Shown one piece after another: positions 42,201 to 50,150 of a stretch of 64,000 bases of DNA (position 1 is the first letter of the stretch; every line of letters starts with the position of its first letter). Position numbers and translations under genes: made by a program. Below the pieces are notes generated by a model. The model was not told the origin of the DNA. It made no database searches and saw only the letters and a list, made by a program, of their open reading frames with translations. This DNA is from a virus: positions 1 through 64,000 of the IMG/VR virus record IMGVR_UViG_3300044701_003572, one strand, 5' to 3'.

Positions 42201-45200
42201 TTTCAGTACAGGCTAATCCTGTTATAGTCGTTCCTGATAATGTACCGCCTACTCCTATCAATGTGCTGTCAATAGGAGGCTCATTAGAAACTTTAAAGGA
42301 ATCTGCGGCTAGATCTTGAGACACTACCCAGTAATAACTATCGATACTGCCAATACCAGAAGGCAAACTAGATCCAGTACCACTGGAATTAAATTTCAGC
42401 ATAGTACCTGCCGTTAGACCGTGGGCTACTTTATTAAATACTCCAGGAGTTCCCGGAGTAACAGTATAGGTTACAAGACTACTGGGAGTAGAATAGGGTT
42501 GGGAAATATACGCACCAACATCAACATAATTATAATTTTCACGAAGCTGGGTCAAGGCCAACCCAAACGGAATCATATATACAGTACCTGACAGAGTGAT
42601 AACATCTGCAGATGTGTTCACCGGTGTTCCGCCGTCAACAGCAGAGATAGTAAATGTATAATCACTAGGAACAGATGTTATATAATATTCAGTAGCGAAG
42701 TCCGGATCAACATCCGCATCGATTGATTCTGGAACTGTGGCTCCAGAAGTGGCCTTAATAATTTTAACCTTATATCCTATTTGCTGTCTATGTGCAATAT
42801 CTGTAGTAATCACTCCCGGATTAGCGATCGAAATTCCTGTTATGGTAAATGTATCCCCGTCGTAGGCTGAATCGTATGCTGAAAAATCTAAAACACGATA
42901 GATGTCATTGGAGTCTGCTAGTTTAAGAGCTGTACTAGGGCGTGTAGCAACATCTACAACATCTCCTGTGAGCACAACATAACTATTCTGTCTGATAGTA
43001 CATATCGCACCATTAGGAACACTGAACTGCAATCCTCCACTGCTGCTGATATTTAATTTGGTAAACTTAGTAGCTGCATTGACAATCTCCACAGTGGATA
43101 TTGAATATTTTACCAATGCACCGTTGTGATTTATTTCTAATTCGGATCCGTTTAACGGATTATAATCTTCATAATATCCGTAGATCGCAGTGCTAGCTTT
43201 TCGATTACTATACTGACTAGGAGTAGTAACCACAGTAAATCTCTGTGACAGTTTGTGGTATAAACTAACAGGAGTAGGTACTTCTAGTGGATCTGCTCCT
43301 TCAGCAACTAGAGCAAAGTTACCGTGAGAGCTAGATCCTCCGATCGATCTAATTTGTCCGCCGTTGATTGAATAATAGGATACATGACAGTAATAGGTAA
43401 ACATCGATACCGCTTCAGTTAATCCACCGTTAGTAGCGATTAAACCATAACCTAAGTCGTTGACCTGTGTAAAGTCATTGCTTAACATAGATCTATTACC
43501 AGGCATCAGCACTTCGTATATTCTTTCGTAGTTCAGTGTACCAGAACCCGTGCTAGTTATTTCTACCGGGTCACCGTCCGGCTCGTCTGAAAATCTAAAT
43601 GTATTTGCAGTTTTACCACCTAACAATACATAATAGTCCTGACCGGCGGTGATACCGCTAGGTAAGACTCCGCCTGCTCCTAATGCGAATCGTATAGTCG
43701 CTCCACTTTGTAATCCATGACCTGTTTTATTGACAGTGGCTATATTTGAAGGATTAGTAAAAGTGAATGCCAGTGCACCATAAGTTAAAGAAAATGGAGT
43801 TGTTTCGTCTAATTCAAACTGTGCAGTTGATCCTGCCGGGTCAAAAATATACTGTCTGAGATAATTAATTCTATATACTTCGTCGTTGACGATAAATGAA
43901 CAAGGCAGCTGCGGGGGTCTAATTAGCCCTGAGATCGCCAATCTTGTAGAAGTTATAGCATTAGTGATACGGAATTGTAGGTTACCGGTAAATCCGTCAA
44001 CAAACATACCTCCACCGAATTTTTTGTAGCCGGTGCTTTTGCTGAATACAGCACCTTCTTGTGCGTACGGCGACTTAGCAAGAATTTGTCCTTCCGGGTC
44101 AAGTACCAACGCAAAACCACCATGGCCTTGCATAGTCATTGCTCTAAGTATTACAGCATCGTTACACAGGAATACATCGAGTTCGTCATTATTTTTCGGT
44201 AAATTACTAGGAGAATTTTCAATTATATCTAGAAGAACATCTATTAATATACCTACAGCCCCACCTTGAGGTGTAACAGTTCCTCCGCTACCTGGTACAT
44301 AAGCAGTAAATCCAGCGCCATTTACACTGGTAGTAAGATTAAAATCTGTATATAAATCTATTCTAGTCGGTTGATTGGCGACAGTTTTCACATAATAGGT
44401 ATTGCCATTGAGATTGGTCATGCTGCCGCCGGCTATTCCGGAAATGTCTATTTTTTCTTTGTCTGCATAACCGTGTGCTGCGGTAAAGGTTAATCTCACG
44501 GGATTGGCTTGAGATGCTGCGCTGATACTTCTTGGCAGAGCACCTGCTCCCCGTTCTGCTTGATACGCAGCATCGGCAATCTGTGTAGCGGTGCTATAGA
44601 TCTGTGACTCGTCTAATTCTATATTTTGTATAATTCGTTGAACTAGGTACTCTAATCTTTCAATAGCAGCTAGTGTTTCATCTAGCTGACTACTTATAGC
44701 TAGAGCTGCACTTTCATTATATGGGTCTCTGTACTTCAATGCAGCAGAAACAGTTCGATTATAACCTCCGTATTTCAAATCGTATATCATTGAATCGATG
44801 ATTAATCCTACATCTCGTTTACAGATTTCACTATTGTAGGAGAATGAACTAGTAAAGGGTGCTAGGTTTTCTTCTATTTGATAATCGATCCAAGATACTA
44901 CTTCTGTTTGTAAAAATAATTTATTGCGGCTTAATAGTTCTGCAGCACTATTAAAAGACCCTTTATTGTTTACTATAGGATAGATAGGACTGTCTGAATT
45001 TTCCAAATAATGATAACCGAACAGTCTGTCTGATGTTACAAGACTGTCAATGCTTCTATCTCTTCTAAAATTTATTAATGCCCATGGGCTAGTGCTAAAT
45101 CCTAATTTAGGTCTTATTATAGTTCTTCTAAATTCATCACCGATAACAGCAACGTTTTGTGGAATTTTTATAGGTAAGTTTTCTTCATAAATACCGCTTT

Positions 45201-46866
45201 CTATGAACACAGATATCTGTACATTTCTAGTGATATCGCCATAGGCTATTCTTTCACCTTCTTGAAACGAACCGTAAATGATATCAACATCAAATACTTC
45301 AGATAAATTACCGAATTCCGAAGTTCCGTCTAATGCACCTGTATGCGCTAAAATCTGAGCCAGAGCACCGGATGCTTCTCCATAAAGATACAACCCTTCT
45401 CTGATGTCTCTTCCACGTATAGCTTCCGGGGTACCTGTTAAAACATCGCCAGTAAAATCAGTTCTCTGACCATTAGTAAAGATTAAAAATCTCGGCAAGT
45501 CTACCACGCAGGTTGGGATTCCGGTGAACCCTGAACCTCTACTAGTGATAGTAAGTGTATCGATGCTGCCATCTATTTGATTTACAGTTGCAGTTCCAAA
45601 AGCGTTACTTCCTCCTCCGCCTACGAATCTCACTGATACTAGTGTATAACCTGTACCTGCACCTCCTTCATCAATCTCGACACTGTTAACGTTGAATGTG
45701 GTATTAAATGTAGCACCACTACCTGGTGTTGAACCACCATTGGAATTTGTTGCAGTGGTGCTTAATCTAACCGAACCACTTATAACGCTGCCAGGGATTA
45801 CTCTGTATTTTCCTGCGCTCAACTGCTTTATAGATAAAATTGGCCCTCTTCCGCCGCTGCCTTCGAATGCATCTACATCTAATACTTCATACCTTGCCTG
45901 AAGACCTGTACCGCCAGATACTGTTAGTATGTCACCGATGGCATAGTTAGCACCGCCAAAATGTATAGAAATTTCATCTATGCTTACAAAAGTCGTACCC
46001 AAAAATCCCGAACCAGACAGGGGAGAAGTGCTAATATCAGTTAGATAACAAAAGTTAGCTCCGTCGTTATATGTTAGAACTTTTTTGTAAGGTCCTATTT
46101 CTAATGGACTTTCGTTAATAATCTCTTCGGCTCGTTTTAATGCAGCTTCTATAGTTCTATATGCATATGCTAATGCTCTTCCTTGCAATGCGTTCGATAC
46201 ACCAACTCTAGAATCTTCTCCAGAAGTTGCAACATATAAGTTTGCTACACTGCCGAATGCAGACGCATCTACATATCTTTTAGTAGCTGCGATCAGTCCG
46301 TTATAAGTTTCGTCGTCGTCTGGTTCGGGGTCTCTAGATAAAATTAATGGACCGGTCATTCTACCAAACGCTGAAGTAGGTTGACCACCATCTGGATCTA
46401 TAGCTTCCACGCCCGCTAGAGATATTTTTGTATCAACATATCCTTTATTAGCAGCCTCGTCGCTGGTCACAGGAGTTGCAAGATCTTGAATACGGAATTG
46501 AGTATTGGCTGATTGCGCTGAAAGATTACCACCTAATTGTGGATTTTTATCTCCGGATATGGAAGAAAATAGCGAGGATATAGATATAGATGAAGGAGTA
46601 TTATTGATACTAACACCATTACCCCCAACAATAGATTTAAAAACTACCTGTCCGCCCCCTTCTTCACTAACAGCCAGTACTCTATTATCTTGTCCTTGAA
46701 ATGAATTTGGTGTTTGATCTAGCCCTGTAAAGGACAATCTTTCACCTAGTCCCAATGAACCGTAGAGTTCTCTAAAATTATCATTAACTTTTCGGAACGC
46801 ATCGCGGATACTATCGCCGGTGCCGTCATTGCCTAGTGTACCAATATCTATCGAGTTTCTTGCCAT
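39283..46866 (-). CDS. Giant tail fibre protein (2527 aa)
   Basis: The largest gene in the window, with docking module MARNSIDIGTLGNDGTGDSI then RDAFRKVNDNFRELYGSL. The first kilobase codes for a lead region also found in phage structural proteins (NTQFRIQDLATPVTSDEAAN). The long middle is beta-rich with Ig-like and Ca2+-type loops and repeated motifs such as ITVSGF and SGGxIT. The last 150 residues (YYEGDREYEVGTVLVFGG onward) resemble the C-terminal folding or autoprocessing domains of phage tail proteins. It is the likely main side fibre. A GCTAAATA element precedes it. Confidence 0.85.
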   Translation of the reverse strand: MARNSIDIGTLGNDGTGDSIRDAFRKVNDNFRELYGSLGLGERLSFTGLDQTPNSFQGQDNRVLAVSEEGGGQVVFKSIVGGNGVSINNTPSSISISSLFSSISGDKNPQLGGNLSAQSANTQFRIQDLATPVTSDEAANKGYVDTKISLAGVEAIDPDGGQPTSAFGRMTGPLILSRDPEPDDDETYNGLIAATKRYVDASAFGSVANLYVATSGEDSRVGVSNALQGRALAYAYRTIEAALKRAEEIINESPLEIGPYKKVLTYNDGANFCYLTDISTSPLSGSGFLGTTFVSIDEISIHFGGANYAIGDILTVSGGTGLQARYEVLDVDAFEGSGGRGPILSIKQLSAGKYRVIPGSVISGSVRLSTTATNSNGGSTPGSGATFNTTFNVNSVEIDEGGAGTGYTLVSVRFVGGGGSNAFGTATVNQIDGSIDTLTITSRGSGFTGIPTCVVDLPRFLIFTNGQRTDFTGDVLTGTPEAIRGRDIREGLYLYGEASGALAQILAHTGALDGTSEFGNLSEVFDVDIIYGSFQEGERIAYGDITRNVQISVFIESGIYEENLPIKIPQNVAVIGDEFRRTIIRPKLGFSTSPWALINFRRDRSIDSLVTSDRLFGYHYLENSDSPIYPIVNNKGSFNSAAELLSRNKLFLQTEVVSWIDYQIEENLAPFTSSFSYNSEICKRDVGLIIDSMIYDLKYGGYNRTVSAALKYRDPYNESAALAISSQLDETLAAIERLEYLVQRIIQNIELDESQIYSTATQIADAAYQAERGAGALPRSISAASQANPVRLTFTAAHGYADKEKIDISGIAGGSMTNLNGNTYYVKTVANQPTRIDLYTDFNLTTSVNGAGFTAYVPGSGGTVTPQGGAVGILIDVLLDIIENSPSNLPKNNDELDVFLCNDAVILRAMTMQGHGGFALVLDPEGQILAKSPYAQEGAVFSKSTGYKKFGGGMFVDGFTGNLQFRITNAITSTRLAISGLIRPPQLPCSFIVNDEVYRINYLRQYIFDPAGSTAQFELDETTPFSLTYGALAFTFTNPSNIATVNKTGHGLQSGATIRFALGAGGVLPSGITAGQDYYVLLGGKTANTFRFSDEPDGDPVEITSTGSGTLNYERIYEVLMPGNRSMLSNDFTQVNDLGYGLIATNGGLTEAVSMFTYYCHVSYYSINGGQIRSIGGSSSHGNFALVAEGADPLEVPTPVSLYHKLSQRFTVVTTPSQYSNRKASTAIYGYYEDYNPLNGSELEINHNGALVKYSISTVEIVNAATKFTKLNISSSGGLQFSVPNGAICTIRQNSYVVLTGDVVDVATRPSTALKLADSNDIYRVLDFSAYDSAYDGDTFTITGISIANPGVITTDIAHRQQIGYKVKIIKATSGATVPESIDADVDPDFATEYYITSVPSDYTFTISAVDGGTPVNTSADVITLSGTVYMIPFGLALTQLRENYNYVDVGAYISQPYSTPSSLVTYTVTPGTPGVFNKVAHGLTAGTMLKFNSSGTGSSLPSGIGSIDSYYWVVSQDLAADSFKVSNEPPIDSTLIGVGGTLSGTTITGLACTENIAAGDRLVSRPNITSVSGVSTATLATLTFIKQPRPPYLANQSITVSGFGGGGTSLNGTKTVISCTTTTVTYANSTIVASASGGTITVVATGSLGTDPTVLTIVSETSITIDSTSPSNGTVVFNIEKPELNVSTTGVGTQVYGTLIGGQNSTTLAVGDLSILDAQRVNNGIAAGTEYEFVYQGTTYQITNYQSKASLGTLYGLITVSPAFDISPISFDSQITLKAGIPVYSSFALGTLTIRISLTRVTSHDLLDIGTGSYADTNYPNEIYGQAVNSIDSVPLAATSIDEEGNAVTRAQTQERGSGRVFFVTTDQFGNFSVGPYFRVDQGTGSVTFAASLALSNLDGLGFKRGATIAEFSTDDNMADPQQDTVPTESAIVGYIERRLGTRAASGAAVAAESRIPNNTGGFLALSGILDWEGPDNLKMSNYKIVNLADPENPQDAVNLRSLTISNIDDFDLDNIRGGDLAIFTGAESIITNAEISSGGDITLSLDSTAHSVTLNVQNDKIVNSQINSAAAIDQSKLSLNNAYATSVASILSVSATGTGSVVTLSFASTTTAVFTAGQKIIVSGFAAGTPSYNGIYTVSTCTATQITYAGTKTGSESGGSVTALKGISGFDSSQFDVTNGWASLKTNGIPTGKLQQITTKTALANNSAGTDNVAAVAFTTIVEEGGAILKSQYSSLGFLRKTGAGASDYGMIAGTDLATGSTVAVRSSGGNIAFSDVTANRLLLNNDAVTPVAQTILDLTGAGTGGYTQLYGYNGSGASVGAIFVGDGTVANDKKTLYYNESHIFYTQNGLSNAPITCGNVTSTGTVSVYSLSAGNTGSTATVSGTWTLNAGARFQATYSADLAEYYEGDREYEVGTVLVFGGDKEVTVSTKERDHRVAGIISDNAGYVMNGACPGYKNLIALQGRVPCKVVGKVNKGDLMVTSNIPGVAVSAKGSASSGTILGKALADYDSDHIGTIELAVGRA

Positions 46867-46895
46867 AATAATTCCTAAGAATATGAATTTCTAAG

Positions 46896-46903
46896 TATTT
46901 AGC
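46896..46903 (-). promoter_or_regulatory. Late-type element GCTAAATA
   Basis: Minus-strand GCTAAATA in the gap between the giant fibre gene and the divergent plus-strand 46936 gene, 30 bases before the fibre ATG; a weak ribosome site (TAGGAAT) lies between. Confidence 0.45.
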
Positions 46904-46935
46904 CCAAAATTCTGTAAGCCTAATGTAAATACTTG

Positions 46936-47223
46936 ATGTTTCTAAAAACAGAAATTGAATCTACAGAATATGTTCGAGTCAGCAAGTTAGGCAAAGAACA
47001 TAGGTATAAAAGAAAAAAGACCTTAGCGGTCTTTAGATGTGATAACTGTGATCAAATTTTTAAGAGAGAACTTAAAAAAATACACAGTAAAAGATTAAGT
47101 AACAATTATTTTCATTGTTGTTCAAACTGCGATGCAAAGAAATTTGCTCAACGAAAAGGAGTGGAGCGAAAGAAAATATGGGATATGCCAGCTAGTTTAG
47201 AGTGGCCAGTGTCTAAATTCTAA
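46936..47223 (+). CDS. Cys-rich putative zinc-binding protein (95 aa)
   Basis: Start at the ATG at 46936 (MFLKTEIES); a TTG one codon earlier is less likely. CDNC near residue 35 and CCSNC near 62 give four or five Cys of a zinc-ribbon or finger. The region between is basic (KRELKKIHSKRL). It is one of few plus-strand genes, so it has its own promoter, and it converges with the IscA gene, overlapping it by 11 bases. A nucleic-acid-binding regulator is possible. No clear Shine-Dalgarno. Confidence 0.7.
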   Translation: MFLKTEIESTEYVRVSKLGKEHRYKRKKTLAVFRCDNCDQIFKRELKKIHSKRLSNNYFHCCSNCDAKKFAQRKGVERKKIWDMPASLEWPVSKF

Positions 47224-47533
47224 AACTTTCGCCGCAGCCACAGCGGTCTCGTTCGTTAGGATTAATAAAATCAAAACCTTCGTTTAAGCCTTTTTTTAGC
47301 CAATCCATAGTCAAACCGTTTAGATAAGGCATAGCTTTAGGATCTACGAATATATGTATCCCTTCGCTAACAAAGCTAAGATCTTCCTGTATAGGATTGT
47401 CGACGTATTCTATAGTATATGCAAGTCCGCTACAGCCTGTGGTTTTTACACCGATTTTAATTCCGTGTCCTTTGCCTCTATGTTCTAGATGATGTTTTAC
47501 TTTGTTAGCTGCTAACGGTGTTAGTGATATCAT
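47213..47533 (-). CDS. iscA: IscA-like iron-sulfur carrier
   Basis: A-type carrier: Cys34 in TTGCSGLAY and Cys98/Cys100 in DRCGCGESF, with the usual 64-residue spacing. 106 residues. It overlaps the IscU gene by 29 bases, an IscU-IscA order as in bacterial isc operons, though cysteine desulfurase (IscS), HscA and HscB are not in the window. It would pass clusters made on the phage IscU to phage or host enzymes. Confidence 0.94.
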   Translation of the reverse strand: MISLTPLAANKVKHHLEHRGKGHGIKIGVKTTGCSGLAYTIEYVDNPIQEDLSFVSEGIHIFVDPKAMPYLNGLTMDWLKKGLNEGFDFINPNERDRCGCGESFRI

Positions 47534-47909
47534 GTTTGGCTTTATAATCAGCTACTGCGGCTTTGATCGCATCTTCGGCTAGAATACTACAGTGTATTTT
47601 AACTGGCGGCAAGGCTAGCTCTTCGGCGATAGCGGAGTTTTTAATTGTTCCTGCTTCGTCGAGGGTTTTTCCTTTGAGCCATTCTGTAACGAGGCTCGAG
47701 CTTGCGATAGCCGATCCGCAGCCATACGTTTTAAATTTTGCATCTGTAATAATACCTGTATCATCATCGACCTTAATCTGTAGTTTCATAACATCTCCGC
47801 AGGCAGGAGCACCAACCATACCGGTGCCCACCTCCGGATCATTCTTATCAAAGCTACCCACGTTACGAGGGTTCTCGTAGTGGTCAATAACTCTGTCAGA
47901 ATATGCCAT
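47505..47909 (-). CDS. iscU: IscU iron-sulfur cluster scaffold
   Basis: Complete scaffold protein (134 aa; E. coli 128) on which clusters are built. Ligands Cys37 (APACGD), Cys64 (YGCGSAIA) and Cys107 (IHCSIL), with Asp39 and His106, are all present. LPPVK at 100-104, the sequence that HscA recognises in IscU, is intact, so the protein could use the host HscA/HscB and IscS machinery. It is translationally coupled to IscA. Confidence 0.96.
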   Translation of the reverse strand: MAYSDRVIDHYENPRNVGSFDKNDPEVGTGMVGAPACGDVMKLQIKVDDDTGIITDAKFKTYGCGSAIASSSLVTEWLKGKTLDEAGTIKNSAIAEELALPPVKIHCSILAEDAIKAAVADYKAKHDITNTVSS

Positions 47910-47918
47910 ACTATCTCC

Positions 47919-48038
47919 TTATTGTTTCTTAGCAATCATTGCCTGAATTTTTTCCTGTACGATCTTAGCCCAAAATGGCTGTGGAAAATTCCATCCAATA
48001 AATGCCCCGACTGCTACCCATAATAGTGTATCTAACAT
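47919..48038 (-). CDS. Very small membrane protein (39 aa)
   Basis: ATG at 48038, stop at 47919-47921. A short hydrophobic segment (LLWVAVGAFIGWNFPQPFW) near the start, then a Lys-rich helix. It fills the gap between the SodB-like and IscU genes. Small proteins with this layout recur in marine T4-like phages. Role unknown. Confidence 0.6.
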   Translation of the reverse strand: MLDTLLWVAVGAFIGWNFPQPFWAKIVQEKIQAMIAKKQ

Positions 48039-48039
48039 T

Positions 48040-48603
48040 TTACGCTCCTTGTAAACGGATATCAACAACTTCCCAGTTGATGATTCTCCATATATTATTT
48101 AAGTACTTTGCTTTGTCTTGTTGATAATCCAGTGCCCAAGCGTGTTCCCAAGCATCTATCAACAGAGCAATTTTCATATTCTTTTTATATTCGTGATTAT
48201 GTATTGTGTGCAGTTTGCCGGAGGTATCCATATAGATCCAATTGGATCCTTGAGCGGCCATGAACTCTTTTTCAAAAGCCTCTTTAAACTTTTCAAAATT
48301 TCCATAATTATCTTCGATTAGGGTCTTACTGATCCCCTCTGGTTTATTAGCAGCTCTAGGTGGGGTAAGATTAGCAAAGAAAATATTATGTAACATAGCA
48401 CCACCGTAGTTAAAATCCGGGTCGCCTTCACCTTTGTTGTAACGTTCAGAGTATTTGGCAGCTAATCCGTCGTAATGATATTTAACGGTATCTTCGCTCA
48501 TCACAGGCTCTAACTCGTTTTTATCAAACTTGAGTTTATCTTGACGGATTTCGCTCTTGTCTTTGTTTTCTGTTATACTTTTAATAAAATGTAGCATATG
48601 CAT
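48040..48603 (-). CDS. sodB: Fe/Mn superoxide dismutase-like protein
   Basis: A 187-residue SodB-type protein. The four metal ligands align with E. coli SodB: His43 (KYHYDG), His72 (LHNIF), Asp150 and His154 (DAWEHAW). The second-shell residue after YHY (His30 in E. coli) is not conserved, which could lower activity. The N-terminus is about 17 residues longer than in bacteria. A GGTAAATA element overlaps the start region; the second ATG at 48597 may be the true start. It could detoxify superoxide near the iron-sulfur genes beside it. Confidence 0.85.
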   Translation of the reverse strand: MHMLHFIKSITENKDKSEIRQDKLKFDKNELEPVMSEDTVKYHYDGLAAKYSERYNKGEGDPDFNYGGAMLHNIFFANLTPPRAANKPEGISKTLIEDNYGNFEKFKEAFEKEFMAAQGSNWIYMDTSGKLHTIHNHEYKKNMKIALLIDAWEHAWALDYQQDKAKYLNNIWRIINWEVVDIRLQGA

Positions 48604-48610
48604 ATTTACC
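48603..48610 (-). promoter_or_regulatory. Late-type element GGTAAATA before sodB
   Basis: Minus-strand GGTAAATA directly at the sodB start. Together with the plus-strand element at 48613 it forms a divergent pair only a few bases apart. Confidence 0.4.
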
Positions 48611-48612
48611 GT

Positions 48613-48620
48613 GCTAAATA
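48613..48620 (+). promoter_or_regulatory. Late-type element GCTAAATA before the EF-hand gene
   Basis: Plus-strand GCTAAATA, 20 bases before the ATG at 48641, with a good ribosome site (AAGGAG) between. This spacing is what a late promoter needs. Confidence 0.5.
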
Positions 48621-48640
48621 AACCACAAGGAGAAAAACCT

Positions 48641-48949
48641 ATGGAAATCGTACTTCTAGCAATCGCCGCAGTGGTAATTGGTGCTTTTGTTTATTACAAT
48701 CGTTCTTCAAAAGGACTCGATGTAAACAATGATGGCAAAGTTGACGCTGCTGATGCCAAGGCTGCTGTTCAAAATGTCGTTGAGGGTGTAAAAGCCACCG
48801 CCGATGTTAACAAGGACGGAAAAGTTGATTCTGCAGATGTAGCAGTGGTAAAAGAAAAGGTCAAGACAGTTGCCAAAAAGACAACAGCCAAGGCCAAAGA
48901 AACTGTTACGAAAGCAACAACTCGCGGTCGCAAGCCAAAGGCTCAATAA
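48641..48949 (+). CDS. Membrane-anchored double EF-hand protein with histone-like tail (102 aa)
   Basis: Start at the ATG at 48641 after AAGGAG; a longer frame upstream covers the promoter. One N-terminal membrane segment (IVLLAIAAVVIGAFVYY), then two dockerin-type calcium loops, DVNNDGKVDAAD and DVNKDGKVDSAD, 29 residues apart. The C-terminal 35 residues are Lys/Ala/Thr-rich like histone H1 (KKTTAKAKETVTKATTRGRK). Its end overlaps the convergent UvsE gene by 44 bases. A calcium-dependent membrane or DNA tether is possible; no function known. Confidence 0.78.
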   Translation: MEIVLLAIAAVVIGAFVYYNRSSKGLDVNNDGKVDAADAKAAVQNVVEGVKATADVNKDGKVDSADVAVVKEKVKTVAKKTTAKAKETVTKATTRGRKPKAQ

Positions 48950-49964
48950 TCTTTTGAGCCTCTTCGTAAAGTGCAAATGAAGCTAGATTCTTAGCTTTGC
49001 TTTCGCACATTATATCGAAGTCATCCCTAAAACTCAGTGCCCATTGATTCGCTGCTGTATTCCAGTAGAAGTTTGAATGCGCTCTGAGTTTTGCTTTTTT
49101 GTGTCCGGATTCTAGTAGCGTCCGAAGATCGGGACGGATGTGTCTGGGATGGTCATTAAGATGCTCTTCCCGTGAAACACTATAATGTATGACAGGACGC
49201 ACACCACGCCAGCTATCAATAATCCTTTTAACACGGTCGTCATTCGCATTTATATATTCTCCTGTGTGTATCCAATGATGGTGTATGTCTAATACTAGAG
49301 CACAATGATCGACTAGTTCTAGGCTAGAATCAATACCCCAACTAATTTCGTCGTTCTCAATAGTTAGTGTATTGCGAGCCTCTGGAGTCATGCGAGCCAA
49401 CGCAGCAACGATTCCCATTGGGCCTTGTCTACCTGCGATATGAACGTTGATTTTAAAGTCTTGAAACGTTCGGCCAAATCCCATCCAGCGAGCCATGTCC
49501 ACATGATATTCAAACTCCTCTATACTTCTATTTACAATATCTGGATTATCGCTAGCAAGGACAGTAAACTGCCCAGGATGAAAACTAAGGCGAACACCCC
49601 TCTTGCGAGCCAAATCCCCCACGGCTCGAAATGCTGTTTCACAATAGGCTCGGACATCGGAAGTCCGCCAAAACCAACTCCAAGTTGGCTCAGTGTACAC
49701 AGGAAGGATATCGCTGCTGAGTCGTACCATTCTAAGATTTTCATCTAGTTCTCCTACTCGTTCCACAAGCAAGCGGCACGATTCAATGTTCTGTTCCATA
49801 AGGGACCAGAGTTTTTCAGTAGCCACGTCCTTAGTCTGTCTATTTAACCAGGCTACGGTGGTACTACCGGTATTGTATTTTTTACAATCATCTTTGGGTT
49901 TAATGCCGTCTACTTGATCGGAACGGTCGATCCATTTGCAGGCAAAGCCAATACGCTTGATCAT
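48906..49964 (-). CDS. uvsE: UV damage endonuclease (UvsE/UvdE)
   Basis: Nicks DNA next to UV photoproducts. TIM-barrel motifs are intact: RMVRLSSDILP near 78, LSFHPGQF near 125, NVHIAG near 172, IENDEISWG near 200 and LDIHHHWIH near 225, which hold the three-metal site. 352 residues, near bacterial length. It starts directly after the 49965 gene stop. Light-exposed marine phages benefit from such repair. Confidence 0.94.
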   Translation of the reverse strand: MIKRIGFACKWIDRSDQVDGIKPKDDCKKYNTGSTTVAWLNRQTKDVATEKLWSLMEQNIESCRLLVERVGELDENLRMVRLSSDILPVYTEPTWSWFWRTSDVRAYCETAFRAVGDLARKRGVRLSFHPGQFTVLASDNPDIVNRSIEEFEYHVDMARWMGFGRTFQDFKINVHIAGRQGPMGIVAALARMTPEARNTLTIENDEISWGIDSSLELVDHCALVLDIHHHWIHTGEYINANDDRVKRIIDSWRGVRPVIHYSVSREEHLNDHPRHIRPDLRTLLESGHKKAKLRAHSNFYWNTAANQWALSFRDDFDIMCESKAKNLASFALYEEAQKIIEPLACDRELLLS

Positions 49965-50132
49965 TTAATGTACCGCTTTCTTAGCATCTACTTCGCACTC
50001 AACTACCCAATTATTAAATTCGGTAAATTTGTTTACTTCAACTCCTAGTCCAACGGCTTCATTTACAAAGTGCTGCAGAAGTGCATTATAAAGCTCGTCG
50101 GGCATTGTGTTTTTATCAAATTTAATTTTCAT
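49965..50132 (-). CDS. Small unknown protein (55 aa)
   Basis: ATG at 50132, TAA directly before the UvsE ATG. Sequence MKIKFDKNTMPDELYNALL, then a strand and helix (NKFTEFNNWVVECEV). Compact alpha/beta, no motif. The tight join to uvsE suggests a shared transcript, not a shared function. Confidence 0.65.
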   Translation of the reverse strand: MKIKFDKNTMPDELYNALLQHFVNEAVGLGVEVNKFTEFNNWVVECEVDAKKAVH

Positions 50133-50150
50133 AATACAAGTATAACACCA

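Noticed and set aside
48040-48603. SodB-like protein suspected to lack a metal ligand
   Set aside because: On alignment the ligand is the His of YHY, which is present; only a second-shell His is missing.
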